A DNA stretch of 64,000 nt from AP-15 sp963712825 (lineage in GTDB: Bacteria > Pseudomonadota > Alphaproteobacteria > ATCC43930 > CGMCC-115725), in assembly GCA_963712825.1 (NCBI GenBank), contig CAVQJP010000017.1, positions 41,643 to 105,642 of the forward strand, read 5' to 3'. Both the position numbers and the translations under genes were made by a program. The notes beneath the pieces are model-generated. The model made no database searches. It was not told the DNA's origin and saw nothing but the letters and a program-made list of their open reading frames with translations. Positions 37,220 to 46,511 of the stretch are shown piece after piece (the stretch's first letter is position 1; each line of letters starts with the position of its first letter).

Positions 37220-39058
37220 ATGCATCGCAACACACGGACACTCGTAAGAGCAGCTTTCGCGACGGTGCTGGGAGTCCTGAGCGTCCCTCTAGCCGGGCCC
37301 ACCGGGGTGCATGCACAGCAGGCATCACCTTACAACCCGTTTCCCTCCGGAATTCTCCCGGCCAATCTGGATACGGAGCTCTCCCGGGTCCAGCGTGAAG
37401 TCCAAACCGTCTTTAATCGCTATTTCGCAGAATGGCAGGCCTTGTCGCCGACGCCAACTTATTCGGGCAACCCGCCGATACTGGTTCCGAACGGATATGA
37501 CGCACAACGGATACTGGGCGGGTTATTGAATTTCGACGTGAACATCTCGCCGTTCAGGAACACGGCCTGTTCTTCCTGCCACATGCCGTACGCCGCCTTC
37601 AGCGGTCCGATCCCGTCCGTCAATCTGACGATGGTCGCATATCCCGGATCCTATCGCTATCGGGCAGCCAAGCGGACGGCGCAGCGGTACACCTATTCGC
37701 ACACCTTCCCCGTGCTCGAGTACAATACAACCCAGCAGTTGTTCTTCGGCGGAAACTTCTGGGATGGGCGTGCGACCGGAATGAAGCTGCAAGCGCCCGA
37801 CGCCGAACAGGCGCAGGGTCCGCCGGTCGATCCCCTGGAAATGCAATTCCCCGACACGGCCTGCATCGCGTGGCGGCTGTCGCAAGCGGTGTACCGGCCG
37901 CTGTTCGAGCTGGTTTGGGGCGCGGATTTCGACATCAATTGGCCCTCCAACACCGAGCAGATCTGCTCCACCCCCAACGGCGCGTTCGGCAGCAACACCA
38001 CCCCGGTTGCGCTGAGCGCGGTTGATCGCACCAAGGCAACCAATGTTTTTAATCACTGGGCGCAGTCCCTTGCATTCCTCGAGCAATCACCGGATGTCAG
38101 CCCGTACAACTCGAAATTCGATGCCTATCTGGCGGGCAACGCCACGCTGACCGCAGACGAGATGGCCGGCTACAAGCTGTTCAATGGCAAAGGCAACTGC
38201 AATTCTTGCCACCTTGACGGCAGATCGACCACCCTGACGCCGGGCGAGAGCGACACCGGCAACACGGCCCTTGTTACGCCTCCGTTCACCTGCCACGGCT
38301 TTGCCAATGAAGGTCTGCCGCTCAATCCCAGAATTGCATTGCTTTACGAGAGCAGGCCCGACGGTTACGGGTTTACCCCCAATCCCGACGGCTTCCGCTG
38401 GCGAGATTTGGGGCTCGGCAATTTCCTCAGGAGCGGCCCGCAAACCTTCCCCGATCCGAACCAGCCGGAGTGGCTATCGCTGGCGCCGAGCGTGGACGGC
38501 CAAAACCAGGTGATGACGGCGCGCGATGTGGCGCTGACCCCGCCGCAATGCCCGACCACCGAGGCCGGGACCGGCAAGCCTTACTTCCAGAAGGAGTTCT
38601 TTCACAACGGCTACATCAAGAGCCTGAAGCAGCTGGTGCACTTCTATAATACGCGCGACGATTTGACGACCCCAAACGGGAACAAGACCTACTCGTACAA
38701 GGTCACGTCCGGTCACTGCCCGGCGGGAACCGTGGAAAGGGTGACCTGCTGGCCGCAGCCCGAGGTCAAGAACAACATCGACATGACGACCGGCGCCCTC
38801 GGCTTGACCGATAAGGAGGAGAACCAGATCGTAGCGTTCCTGGAGACGCTGACGGACGGCTACAATCCGGCCAACCCCAGCGTCAGCACCTACAAGAACA
38901 TCGACACCTTTACCGGTCAGTGCTCGACCACCACACCCGGCGAGACGGCATCGAACCAGGGTGATCAGACGATCATCCCGACCTTCAATCTGGCGCAGTT
39001 CCCGTGTGCAACGGATATCTGCGGTGTCCCGCCGGTGCCGGCGCCGCCAATTCCATAG
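37220..39058 (+). CDS. di-heme cytochrome c peroxidase (MauG/CcpA family)
   Basis: 612 residues with a signal peptide ending near VHAQQ. Two heme c motifs, ACSSCHMP (residue ~115) and NCNSCHLD (residue ~330), are spaced as in bacterial di-heme peroxidases. NFWDGRATGMKLQAPDAEQA matches the family's region between the hemes, and FFHNGYIKSLKQLVHFYNTR the C-terminal region. It is longer than classical CcpA (~330), with inserts between the hemes and a long tail. Periplasmic peroxide reduction or substrate oxidation is expected. It sits between the PEP-CTERM and FN3 genes. Confidence 0.9.
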   Translation: MHRNTRTLVRAAFATVLGVLSVPLAGPTGVHAQQASPYNPFPSGILPANLDTELSRVQREVQTVFNRYFAEWQALSPTPTYSGNPPILVPNGYDAQRILGGLLNFDVNISPFRNTACSSCHMPYAAFSGPIPSVNLTMVAYPGSYRYRAAKRTAQRYTYSHTFPVLEYNTTQQLFFGGNFWDGRATGMKLQAPDAEQAQGPPVDPLEMQFPDTACIAWRLSQAVYRPLFELVWGADFDINWPSNTEQICSTPNGAFGSNTTPVALSAVDRTKATNVFNHWAQSLAFLEQSPDVSPYNSKFDAYLAGNATLTADEMAGYKLFNGKGNCNSCHLDGRSTTLTPGESDTGNTALVTPPFTCHGFANEGLPLNPRIALLYESRPDGYGFTPNPDGFRWRDLGLGNFLRSGPQTFPDPNQPEWLSLAPSVDGQNQVMTARDVALTPPQCPTTEAGTGKPYFQKEFFHNGYIKSLKQLVHFYNTRDDLTTPNGNKTYSYKVTSGHCPAGTVERVTCWPQPEVKNNIDMTTGALGLTDKEENQIVAFLETLTDGYNPANPSVSTYKNIDTFTGQCSTTTPGETASNQGDQTIIPTFNLAQFPCATDICGVPPVPAPPIP

Positions 39059-39132
39059 GGGCACGACAGGTATGGGGGCCGCGCTTGGCCCCCATGCGCC
39101 TCGGCAAGGGAAACACCACTCGGGTTTGTTCG

Positions 39133-39615
39133 ATGAATCGGATGCTTTTGATGCTGGCGATCATCGCCGCGGCCGTCGCCCTGCTCTGCTCCGGCCCAAT
39201 CCTCGCTCAGATGCCTGCTCCTCCGGCGGATCAGGTCCCGCCCCCGGCGAAGCGGGCCGGGCACGTCCAGATCGTCAAAGGGCCAGCGCTCGAAATTGCC
39301 CATGACGACATCGCCATTATCAGGTGGACCACAAACAACCCCGGCGGGGACGACGATCATTACGCCGTCGCCCATTACGGCACGGATCCCAAGGATTTGA
39401 GCGAAACCGCGAAAAATCACATCAGGCTCAACCGGACCCATGCAGAGACGATTTTCCGGGTGCGGATCGACGGTCTGAAGCCGCAGACCACCTACTACTA
39501 CGAGGTGACGTCGATGGGGGCTGGTGGGCATAGCGATGGGGAGGAGAGCGCTGTCAGCCGGTTCACCACACCCGGCCCGGGTCAGGTAACCAGCGCCTTC
39601 CCGCCGCCTGAGTAA
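39133..39615 (+). CDS. exported FN3-domain protein
   Basis: 160 residues. ATG at 39133 is chosen because a signal peptide follows directly (MNRMLLMLAIIAAAVALLCS GPILAQ). The single domain (VQIVKGPALEIAHDDIAIIR WTTNNPGGDDDHYAVAHYGT ... IDGLKPQTTYYYEVTS) is a fibronectin type III/purple-acid-phosphatase-N-like fold. No catalytic domain follows. The gene is 75 bases downstream of the di-heme peroxidase and may be co-transcribed with it; a role as binding partner is conjecture. Confidence 0.8.
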   Translation: MNRMLLMLAIIAAAVALLCSGPILAQMPAPPADQVPPPAKRAGHVQIVKGPALEIAHDDIAIIRWTTNNPGGDDDHYAVAHYGTDPKDLSETAKNHIRLNRTHAETIFRVRIDGLKPQTTYYYEVTSMGAGGHSDGEESAVSRFTTPGPGQVTSAFPPPE

Positions 39616-39737
39616 CGGATTTTCAGTGCGATTTGAAACCCAGCTTTGCCAGGCGCGGTTGCGCGAGGTGCGACACGTCGCTGATACCGCAATTCGGCGA
39701 TATGCTATGTTCGCGTTGTTTAGTGATCCTGGCGGCG

Positions 39738-40735
39738 ATGGACTACGAACCTTTTTTCGCCGCGCGCCTCGCAACGCTGCATCGCGCGCTTCTGATCATC
39801 GGATCGGCGCCGAAGTCACGGTGTGGTGCTCGAACGACTATCTCGGCATGGGACCAGGATCCGGCGGTGCTGGCGGCGATGGCCGCTCTTGGCGCCGGTG
39901 CCGGCGGCACGCGCAACATCCCCGGCAATAGCCACCTGCACCTGCTGCCGGAGCGCGAACTCGCCGATCTGCACGGCCGCGCAGCGGCGCTGGTCTTCAC
40001 TTCGGGGTATATCGCCAACGAGGCGGTGTTCTCAACTTTGGCGCATGACGCCCGGTACGGCGATGCTGTCGGATGCGCAGAATCACGCCTCGATGATCGC
40101 GGGCATCCGCAACAGCCGCGCCGAAAAGCTCAACTTCCGGCATAACGATCCGGCCGATCTCGCCCATTTGCTCGCTGCCGTCCCGCCCGACTGGCCTAGG
40201 CTCGTCTGCTTCGAATCGGTTTATTCGATGGACGGCGACATCGCACCAATCGGAACTATGCAATGTCGCCGACGGGTTTGGGGCGTGACCTATCTCAACG
40301 AGGTCCATGCGGTCGGGCTCTGCGGGGCCCGCGGCGGCGGCATTACCGAGCGCGACGGTATCATGCGCCGCCCAACCGTCATTCAGGGCACACTCGGCAA
40401 GGCCTTCAGGGTGATCGGCGGCTATATTGCGGGATCGGCGGCGCTCGTCGACTTCCTGCGGAGCCACGCGCCGGGTTTTATCTTCACAACCTCCTTGCCG
40501 CCCGCGCTGGCCGCCGGCGCGCTCGCCAGCACTCAATCTGCGGCGCGCCGCGTAGCGAGTGCGCCGCCCAATCCGCGCGCCGGATCCTGCATCGTATCGC
40601 GGCGCGGAAAAACCGCGGCGCCAGGCGAGCACCAGCTCGCACTTCGGCTGTGCGGCTCGAAAGCAGTGGTAGACGGCGAGTTCGGGCAGAATGGAACGCC
40701 GCCCGGACGCTCGCTTCGGCCTCTCTAATGAACTT
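39738..40735 (+). pseudogene. hemA: hemA copy 3, decayed 5-aminolevulinate synthase
   Basis: MDYEPFFAARLATLHR is an ALAS start. Then EVTVWCSNDYLGMGP, GGTRNIPGNSHLHLLPEREL, AMLSDAQNHASMIAGIRNSR, VCFESVYSMDGDIAPIGTMQ and the PLP-lysine motif IQGTLGKAFRVIGGYIAGSA appear in three different frames. Around 20 N-terminal residues are deleted, and the sequence after LAAGALAS near 40530 is scrambled, so the C-terminus is gone. At least four indels are needed. It is a separate paralogue, not a copy of either other hemA by eye. Confidence 0.88.
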
Positions 40736-40868
40736 GCGGCCTGGGCCCCGAAACCCAATCAAGACAATCGCCAACCGAGTGGCGGATCGTGTAGGGACCG
40801 GCAACTGAGGCCGGCCTGGCGCCGGGGCGAGTTGGGCGCCAATCCCTTTCCGCCCTCGAAAGCCGCGC

Positions 40869-41438
40869 CTACAAGAGTGGGCGCATCCGCCGGAGCAGGC
40901 GATCGCGCCAGATATATTGATGGCCAAGCGCCGCCGCTGCGTGAAGAAAAGCAGTGGCCACAAGCAGGTTCGCGGCCCACTCGTGCAATGTGTCGATATT
41001 GTGCTTGGTTGCCGGATCGCCATTGCCGAACCGCGGCAGAGTCAAAACGCCATACACATCGTAGCCGCGATAGGATGCATTGGCGATGCCCAAAATGACT
41101 ACGGCGAGAAGCAGCAGATAAAGAGTGTAGTGGGTGCCCTTTGCGAGCCAATGCAGCACACCCGTGTCGGCCGGTGGCAAGGCGCTCCCAAAGCCGGTCC
41201 GCCATAGAATTCGCGTCGCGAGCACCACAGCGAGGATCAAGCCGAGCACCACGTGCGTCGACCACACGCCGCTGCGGAATGGACCGCGTGGGAGCCAGCC
41301 GGTCACTTGGCCGAGAATCCACAAAATCCCAACGAGAGCCACTGTCAGCCAGTGGAGCCAGATTGTGGTCGAATCGTAACGCTGGTCCCTTTGAACAAGT
41401 CCGTGCGGCTCCGAAGAAAACGTCCCCCTGATTGGCAT
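40869..41438 (-). CDS. cytochrome b561 family protein
   Basis: 189 residues, four membrane helices with heme-ligand His residues in TTIWLHWLTVALVGILWILG, WSTHVVLGLILAVVLATRIL, NIDTLHEWAANLLVATAFLH and AAALGHQYIWRD. Bacterial CybB-like b561 proteins move electrons between quinol and periplasmic acceptors. The transcript runs toward the hemA copy 3 remnant. No partner gene is adjacent. Confidence 0.88.
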   Translation of the reverse strand: MPIRGTFSSEPHGLVQRDQRYDSTTIWLHWLTVALVGILWILGQVTGWLPRGPFRSGVWSTHVVLGLILAVVLATRILWRTGFGSALPPADTGVLHWLAKGTHYTLYLLLLAVVILGIANASYRGYDVYGVLTLPRFGNGDPATKHNIDTLHEWAANLLVATAFLHAAAALGHQYIWRDRLLRRMRPLL

Positions 41439-41615
41439 TGAATGAACCCTTCGTCTCGTATTGTAGGCAAGCCCTATCTGGTTGCTGGCGCGATCACGTC
41501 CGTTCCGCTGATGCGACGGTGCTCCCCAGCCAGCTATGACCGGTTAACGTAAGATTCGATCCGGTCAACTCGAAAACTGCAAAGGATCTGCTCGACGCGC
41601 CGAGCTTAGCCGATT

Positions 41616-41880
41616 GCTCTGCGGCCGGTGATCAGCGCGTTGGTGATCTGCGCCACATGCCTCGCTTGAAAGCGGGCGAAGGCGAGCTCATTTTCGCTCG
41701 GTTGGCGTGCGCCGTCGATTTCCGGTCAAAATCGTGGCACCATAAGGAGTGCCGCCGGAGATTTCGGCCATGTTCGCCAGCCGCGGCTCACTGCCGGGGA
41801 GGCCCACGACAATCATCCCATGGTGCAGCAACGTGGTATGACATGCCCATACATGCTGTAAAGTTGATCTGAATCTTCTG
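41616..41880 (-). pseudogene. wrbA: wrbA 3' remnant (NAD(P)H:quinone oxidoreductase)
   Basis: Minus-strand TTLLHHGMIVVGLPGSEPRL, AEISGGTPYGATIL and, after a frame change, QPSENELAFARFQARHVAQI TNALITG matches the C-terminal half of WrbA, an FMN quinone reductase. The N-terminal flavodoxin half is missing. The surrounding 41,440-42,060 stretch holds nothing else recognisable. Confidence 0.65.
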
Positions 41881-42062
41881 GCAGCATTCGAAATCTCGTG
41901 GCTGCGGTACACAGCACCGCCGTTCACTAGAAGTTATCGAGGCTAATGCCTATCCCGAAGTAAAGCGTCGTTAACTTTCGTAAAGCCATGGCGGAAACCG
42001 ACCTGCCTGGCCGCGGTGCGACGACCGAGTAGCCGCATTCGAAAGGAATCAACAGGGGCAGG

Positions 42063-43221
42063 TCATGTGGGCGCAGGCGGCACAATGATCGTGTGGACTT
42101 TGTCGCCATCGGCCAGATTGACCGGCGGCTGCAGGATGACCTGATCGCCGGCCTTCACGCCCTCGTTGACCTCGACCTCGGTGCCGTAATCGGTGATAAT
42201 CGCGATCTTGCGCAGATGGGCGACCTCGTTTTCGACCACCGCGACCTGCATGCCGTTCTGATTGAAGATGATTGCGGAGGCGGGCACGATCAGCGCCGGC
42301 GACGCGCGGGGGATCTTCAGCTCGGCGGTGCAATAGACCCCCGGCTGCAAGGCGCCGGTCGGATTGGGCACATCGACCTCGGTCAGCAACGTCCGGGTTC
42401 CGGGTTGCAAGGCGTCGGCGGTCCGCGTCACCTGGCCGTGGAAGGTGAGGTTTGGCATCGCGGGCACGCGAACGACCGCCTCGATGCCGGGCTTGACGCC
42501 AAAAGCGTCGTCCTGCGGCACATAAAGCCAAACCCGGATCACGTCGTTGTCGGTTATCGAAAACATCGAGGTGCCGCTCGCCGCGTCGGCGGCGATCAGA
42601 CTGCCGACGTCGATGTTGCGCTGGGTGATCACGCCGTCGAACGGAGCCACCACCTGCTGATAGATCTTCTGTTGATTGTAATAGCTCAGCTGTACCTGCA
42701 TTGCCGCGGCATTGTATTGCGCCGCATTTGTCGCGTGATGCTGCGCTTGTAAAGTGTAGGCATCGACGTCGCCCTGCTGCAGCGTCGTCCAGCCTTGTTT
42801 GACGAGAATCGAGTCGCGTGCCCAGGTGACCTCGTCCAGCGAGCGTTGGGCTTGGTTCTGGAGCTTTGTGGCTTGAGCTGATGCACCGCTGTTTTGGTAT
42901 TGCGCGATCTGGTCCTCGATCTCTGGCGCGGTGATCTCGGCCAGGACCTGCCCGGCCTTGACGCGATCGCCGATATCGACATAGCGCCTCCGTACATAGC
43001 CGCTCGCGCGGGCATAAATATTTGCTGCCCCGAAGCTGAGCGTCGTCGCCGGCAATGTCACGTGTATTCTGCCGAGATGCTGCCCGACGTCCTCGACGCG
43101 CACAGCCGGCACAAAGTCGGCCTGCTGCCGGGCGGCATCCGTGACCTGCCTGTGCTGCTGGTACTGCCGCCATAGGCAAAAGCAGAAGCCGGCCGAGGAA
43201 GAGGCAGAATGTAGTGAACAT
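42063..43221 (-). CDS. RND efflux periplasmic adaptor, orphan, 5' end uncertain
   Basis: The body is a typical membrane fusion protein. It shows YARASGYVRRRYVDIGDRVK AGQVLAEITAPE (lipoyl half), a coiled coil with many Gln/Ala, VAPFDGVITQRNIDVGSLIA, MPNLTFHGQVTRTADALQPG TR and PGVYCTAELKIPRASPALIV PA. The membrane anchor (MFTTFCLFLGRLLLLPM) is in a different frame from WRQYQQHRQVTDAARQQADF. So either a one-base indel near 43170 broke the start, or an alternative start is used. No permease gene is adjacent, unlike the pair at 28-32 kb. Confidence 0.75.
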
Positions 43222-43594
43222 TGCAGCTGCGTTGCTTGCCGCGGCTGTTCTCTGCCGGCCGGATCTCGCCCGCGCAGCGCCGCACGGGGGTGAAGGGGGT
43301 TTCCACGGCGGCGGATTTCACCGCCGTATCGCCGGCCTGCACGACGGCTTCGCAGTGACCACGGGGGCACACTGGTAGCATGGCTGGCACAACGGACGAT
43401 ACGCCTGGTGCCGAGGTGACGCGTCGGGACGGAGTTACTATCCGTATGCCTACGGATGGGATAACGATCCCCTTTACGGCTACTACAGCCAGACTTACGC
43501 CGGTCAAACCCGGTATTATTGTTCCGACCCCGCAGGCTATTACCCAAATGTAAGGCAGTGCAACAGTGGCTGGCGATTGGTTCCGGCCAGCTGA
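43214..43594 (+). pseudogene. small exported protein with an in-frame TAG
   Basis: GTG at 43214 opens a signal-peptide-like start (VNIAAALLAAAVLCRPDLAR AAPHGG) and a Gly/His stretch. TAG at 43376-43378 interrupts it. The same frame continues HGWHNGRYAWC, YYPYAYGWDNDPLYGYY and YYCSDPAGYYPNVRQCNSGW RLVPAS to a stop at 43592-43594. The YYCSDPAGYYP...C pattern is familiar from small secreted alphaproteobacterial proteins of unknown role. It lies divergent to the adaptor gene, overlapping its 5' end. Confidence 0.55.
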
Positions 43595-43650
43595 GCCGTT
43601 GCGTGATCTCACCCGGTTGCCTCCGCGGCAGCCGGGTAAGTCGTTGGCGC

Positions 43651-43941
43651 TTAACGCGGCGTGTAGCCGTTAAGCTCTTGCCCGATTGCCTGCTCTTGCC
43701 GGGTCGCGCCTGACGGGTTCTGCTGCAGCAGCTCACGCTGGTCGTTCATCAGGCCGGTGGCGTAATCCTCTCGCATCTGCTCTTGGAGAGGATTGTTGGC
43801 CGGCGCCGTCAGCGACATGCTGGGATTAACGGCGTGCAGATGTAGAGACGGCTCCATCGCGCGCTCCTGCGCGTCAACCGGGGTGTTGGCAAGGCACGCC
43901 AAGATGCCGATCGCGGAGATCGGAAGAGACAAGATTTTCAT
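43651..43941 (-). CDS. small exported protein coupled to an ECF sigma factor
   Basis: 96 residues: signal peptide MKILSLPISAIGILACLANT PVDAQ and a polar, Gln/Asn-rich mature part (LQEQMREDYATGLMNDQREL LQQNPSG). Its ATG overlaps the sigma-factor stop (ATGA) and GGAGG lies in the sigma gene's last codons, so the two are translationally coupled. It may be a regulon member or envelope sensor; it lacks a membrane helix and so is not a standard anti-sigma factor. Confidence 0.7.
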   Translation of the reverse strand: MKILSLPISAIGILACLANTPVDAQERAMEPSLHLHAVNPSMSLTAPANNPLQEQMREDYATGLMNDQRELLQQNPSGATRQEQAIGQELNGYTPR

Positions 43942-44648
43942 TGCAGGGCCTCCTTGTAAACGTTGCCTTCAAAAGGCTCGGTGGCGAGTGGTTGGAACGA
44001 TTGTCGATTGCCCGCCGCGGGGGCGGCGTGACGGCTCGACCCGGCGGAATCGCGATAATCTCGCGCAGGACGGCGTTCGGTCATCGAACGCAGCCTCTCG
44101 CGGCCACGCGCGATGCGCGACCGCACGGTGCCGAGCGGGATATTGAACGCCGATGCGGCGTCTTCGTAGCGCATGTCCTCGAGCCCGATCACCAGAATGA
44201 GCGACCGTTGCTCTGCGGGCAGTAGCGCAAGGGCGCGTTCGACGTCGCGGAGCTCGAGCCGAATGTTCTGATCGGGCGGGAACGTTGAGGTTCGATACGA
44301 TTTCTGCAAATCGATGCTGGCGCGGTGGCGCGCATCGCGGCGCAGCCGGTTGATATGCTGATTGTGAAGTATTGTGAACAGCCAGGCCCGCAGATCGGTC
44401 TCTGGCGCCCACAAGCCGAGTTTACTGAGGGCGGCCGTCAGACAATCCTGAACGAGATCGTCCGCCGCTGCGATGTCGCGAGTCAGAACGCGCGCATAGC
44501 GCGTCAGCCGCGGGACCAGGGCCAAGATTTCCGTGTGAACAGATTGCTCGACGATACCCGACTTTGGCGGGTCGCTTCGCGCCGAACCATTACGGCTATC
44601 GCATTTCGCATTTGCGTCCAGAGCGTCCAACTCGGTGAGCTGGGTCAT
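43938..44648 (-). CDS. ECF-type RNA polymerase sigma factor
   Basis: 236 residues. Region 2 is LVPRLTRYARVLTRDIAAAD DLVQDCLTAALSKLGLWAPE TDLRAWLFTILHNQHINRLR R; region 4 is ALALLPAEQRSLILVIGLED MRYEDAASAFNIPLGTVRSR IARGRERLR. The C-terminal ~45 residues after region 4 are unusual, and there is a ~35-residue N-terminal extension. No anti-sigma gene is adjacent; the downstream small exported protein is the only coupled gene. Confidence 0.9.
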   Translation of the reverse strand: MTQLTELDALDANAKCDSRNGSARSDPPKSGIVEQSVHTEILALVPRLTRYARVLTRDIAAADDLVQDCLTAALSKLGLWAPETDLRAWLFTILHNQHINRLRRDARHRASIDLQKSYRTSTFPPDQNIRLELRDVERALALLPAEQRSLILVIGLEDMRYEDAASAFNIPLGTVRSRIARGRERLRSMTERRPARDYRDSAGSSRHAAPAAGNRQSFQPLATEPFEGNVYKEALQ

Positions 44649-44753
44649 CGGCGAGGCTCCTGCAGTTTCCAGCTACGTCTAATTTCGATGCGTCATGGCG
44701 CTTTACCGGTGACGACATCGCTGTTTCCGGCGTTTCGGCGCCGCTCCTGGCCG

Positions 44754-45290
44754 CTAGCTCGAAGTGAAGCTGCACCGGAGCAATTGCCAACGGTTCCGTG
44801 GCGCCCTCCCGACCCCTTCTTCGCTTGCCGGGGAGGGAAGGGTGCGGGCGGACCGCCGCTGCCTTGTCCCGATCTCGGGTCGAGACCCCCCGACCGCGGC
44901 ATTCGAGCGGAGCACACTGGTGAATCGGTAACCGCGGCCGAATTCCGTGTGGATGACGTCGCGATCGGCGCCGAGAGCTTTGCGCAACGCGGAAATCTGA
45001 ACCTTGAGGTTCTCTTCCGACACCACGATGCCCGGCCACACCCGGCTGAGGAGCTGCTCTTTCGAGACGAGCGCGCCGTCGGCCTCCAGGAGGACCAGAA
45101 GGAGATCGAAGGCGCGTGTGCCGAGCTCGACCGGAACACCATCGGCGAGCAGCTGCCGCTGGCGCAACAGCACGCGGCAACGGCCGAATTCAAGAGCCGC
45201 GTCAGCTTTTGAGAAGTTCGACAGGCTTGCGTCGAGCGGCAGCGGTTTTTCGCCCCAGAGGGCGAGCTCTGGGTCATTATCCGTGTTCAT
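44754..45290 (-). CDS. winged-helix DNA-binding protein (CadC/OmpR type), short form
   Basis: 178 residues from the ATG at 45290. The wHTH spans residues ~28-125 (FGRCRVLLRQRQLLADGVPV ELGTRAFDLLLVLLEADGAL VSKEQLLSRVWPGIVVSEEN LKVQISALRKALG ... IHTEFGRGYRFTSV). Longer relatives carry a membrane helix or ATPase part after this; here it ends in a short Ser/Arg-rich tail, so it may be a truncated regulator. It lies upstream of the sigma gene on the same strand with a 105-base gap. Confidence 0.8.
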   Translation of the reverse strand: MNTDNDPELALWGEKPLPLDASLSNFSKADAALEFGRCRVLLRQRQLLADGVPVELGTRAFDLLLVLLEADGALVSKEQLLSRVWPGIVVSEENLKVQISALRKALGADRDVIHTEFGRGYRFTSVLRSNAAVGGSRPEIGTRQRRSARTLPSPASEEGVGRAPRNRWQLLRCSFTSS

Positions 45291-45618
45291 TGCTGTGCAT
45301 CGCCTCGGGTTGTAGCGCCTTGCGATTTGGCGCGGATTCCTGCGTTCGTTGCGTCGTTGCATGAGCGCCTTCCCCTAGAAGGATAGAATGCCGCTATCCA
45401 AATTAAGGGGGTATCGAAGACCGTGCCATTGCATCTGCGGATGGCTGAATGCCGCTTCAGAATTGCTCACATTAAACTTTGGTTTAAGACCGCGGTGGAA
45501 GAGGGGCGCCCGCAGCTAAAATGGGCGGTGTCGGCGGAGGTGCGCCGCGCCAGAGTGAAACCCTGTCGTCAATGCAAGCGGCAACGGGCCAGTTGCATCG
45601 GCGGTGTCGATACGCTGC

Positions 45619-46254
45619 CTAACAGCTCTGAGACTTTTCCCCGGCGAGGTTCAACCTGTCGGCCATCCGGGCCAAGTCAGGCAGAGACGCCGCCTGCATT
45701 TTTCGCATGACCTGGCCACGATGGACTTTCACGGTGATTTCGCTGACGCCGATTTCGTAGGCGATCTGCTTGTTGAGACGGCCGGTCGCCACCAAGGCCA
45801 TGACCTCCCGCTCGCGCGGGGTGAGGGTTTCGAAGCGCGCCCGCAGCGCGGCCACAGCTTTATCGTTCTCCAGCCAGGCGCAGTCGCGTGCAAGGCCGAG
45901 TTGGATCGCGTCGAGCAAATCCTGGTCGCGGAACGGCTTGGTCAGAAACTCGATGGCACCGCCCTTCATCGCCCTGACCGACATCGGGATGTCGCCGTAG
46001 CCGGTGATGAAGATGATCGGGAGTTGGATGTTCGCGGCGGCGAGCTCTCGCTGGAAATCGAGACCGCTTCGTCCAGGCAGCCGGACATCGAGCACCAGGC
46101 AAGCGGACCCATCCGGTCGGCCGGCCTTGAGGAATTCATCGACCGAAGTGAGCAGCTTCGCTTGCAGCCCGACGGATCGGAGCAGACCGCCAATCGACTC
46201 CCGGATCGCGGGATCGTCGTCGATGACGATGACGGTCGGTAGCGCCTCGGCCAT
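45619..46254 (-). CDS. FixJ/LuxR-type response regulator
   Basis: 211 residues. ATG at 46254 is chosen because the receiver starts directly after it (MAEALPTVIVIDDDPAIRES). The phospho-acceptor Asp is in CLVLDVRLPGRSGLDFQREL, with Thr in IFITGYGDIPMSVRAM and Lys in EFLTKPFRDQDLLDAI. The C-terminal LuxR HTH is LTPREREVMALVATGRLNKQ IAYEIGVSEITVKVHRGQVM RKM. It is divergent from the PAS/GAF histidine kinase gene 258 bases away, its likely partner. Confidence 0.93.
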   Translation of the reverse strand: MAEALPTVIVIDDDPAIRESIGGLLRSVGLQAKLLTSVDEFLKAGRPDGSACLVLDVRLPGRSGLDFQRELAAANIQLPIIFITGYGDIPMSVRAMKGGAIEFLTKPFRDQDLLDAIQLGLARDCAWLENDKAVAALRARFETLTPREREVMALVATGRLNKQIAYEIGVSEITVKVHRGQVMRKMQAASLPDLARMADRLNLAGEKSQSC

Positions 46255-46511
46255 CGTCAGCGCTTTCCAGGGCGAACGCGACGTCGCCGACGCGTCCCTC
46301 CCGCGCCGATCAGGGCGAAGCGCGGCATCGTGCGGCCCGGAGATAGCGATAGCGCGGCACCGGAGCGATCCTATGAGGTTACCTCGCGAGCGGCTACAGG
46401 TTCTTTTAATATAGGAACGCGCCCGAGCGACAAGGTACATTTGTGAGGTGGTCGCGTCGCTGCCATGCGGCCTCGGCGCCTCCTTGCCCGGGATAAAAGT
46501 CGGGGGCTGCG

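Noticed and set aside
41440..42060. Short frames on both strands taken as genes
   Set aside because: Apart from the wrbA remnant none has a ribosome site, signal peptide or family signal.
43222..43736. A 170-residue N-terminal extension of the orphan efflux adaptor
   Set aside because: The extension is Arg-rich, antisense to the small secreted gene, and lacks a membrane anchor or any family match.
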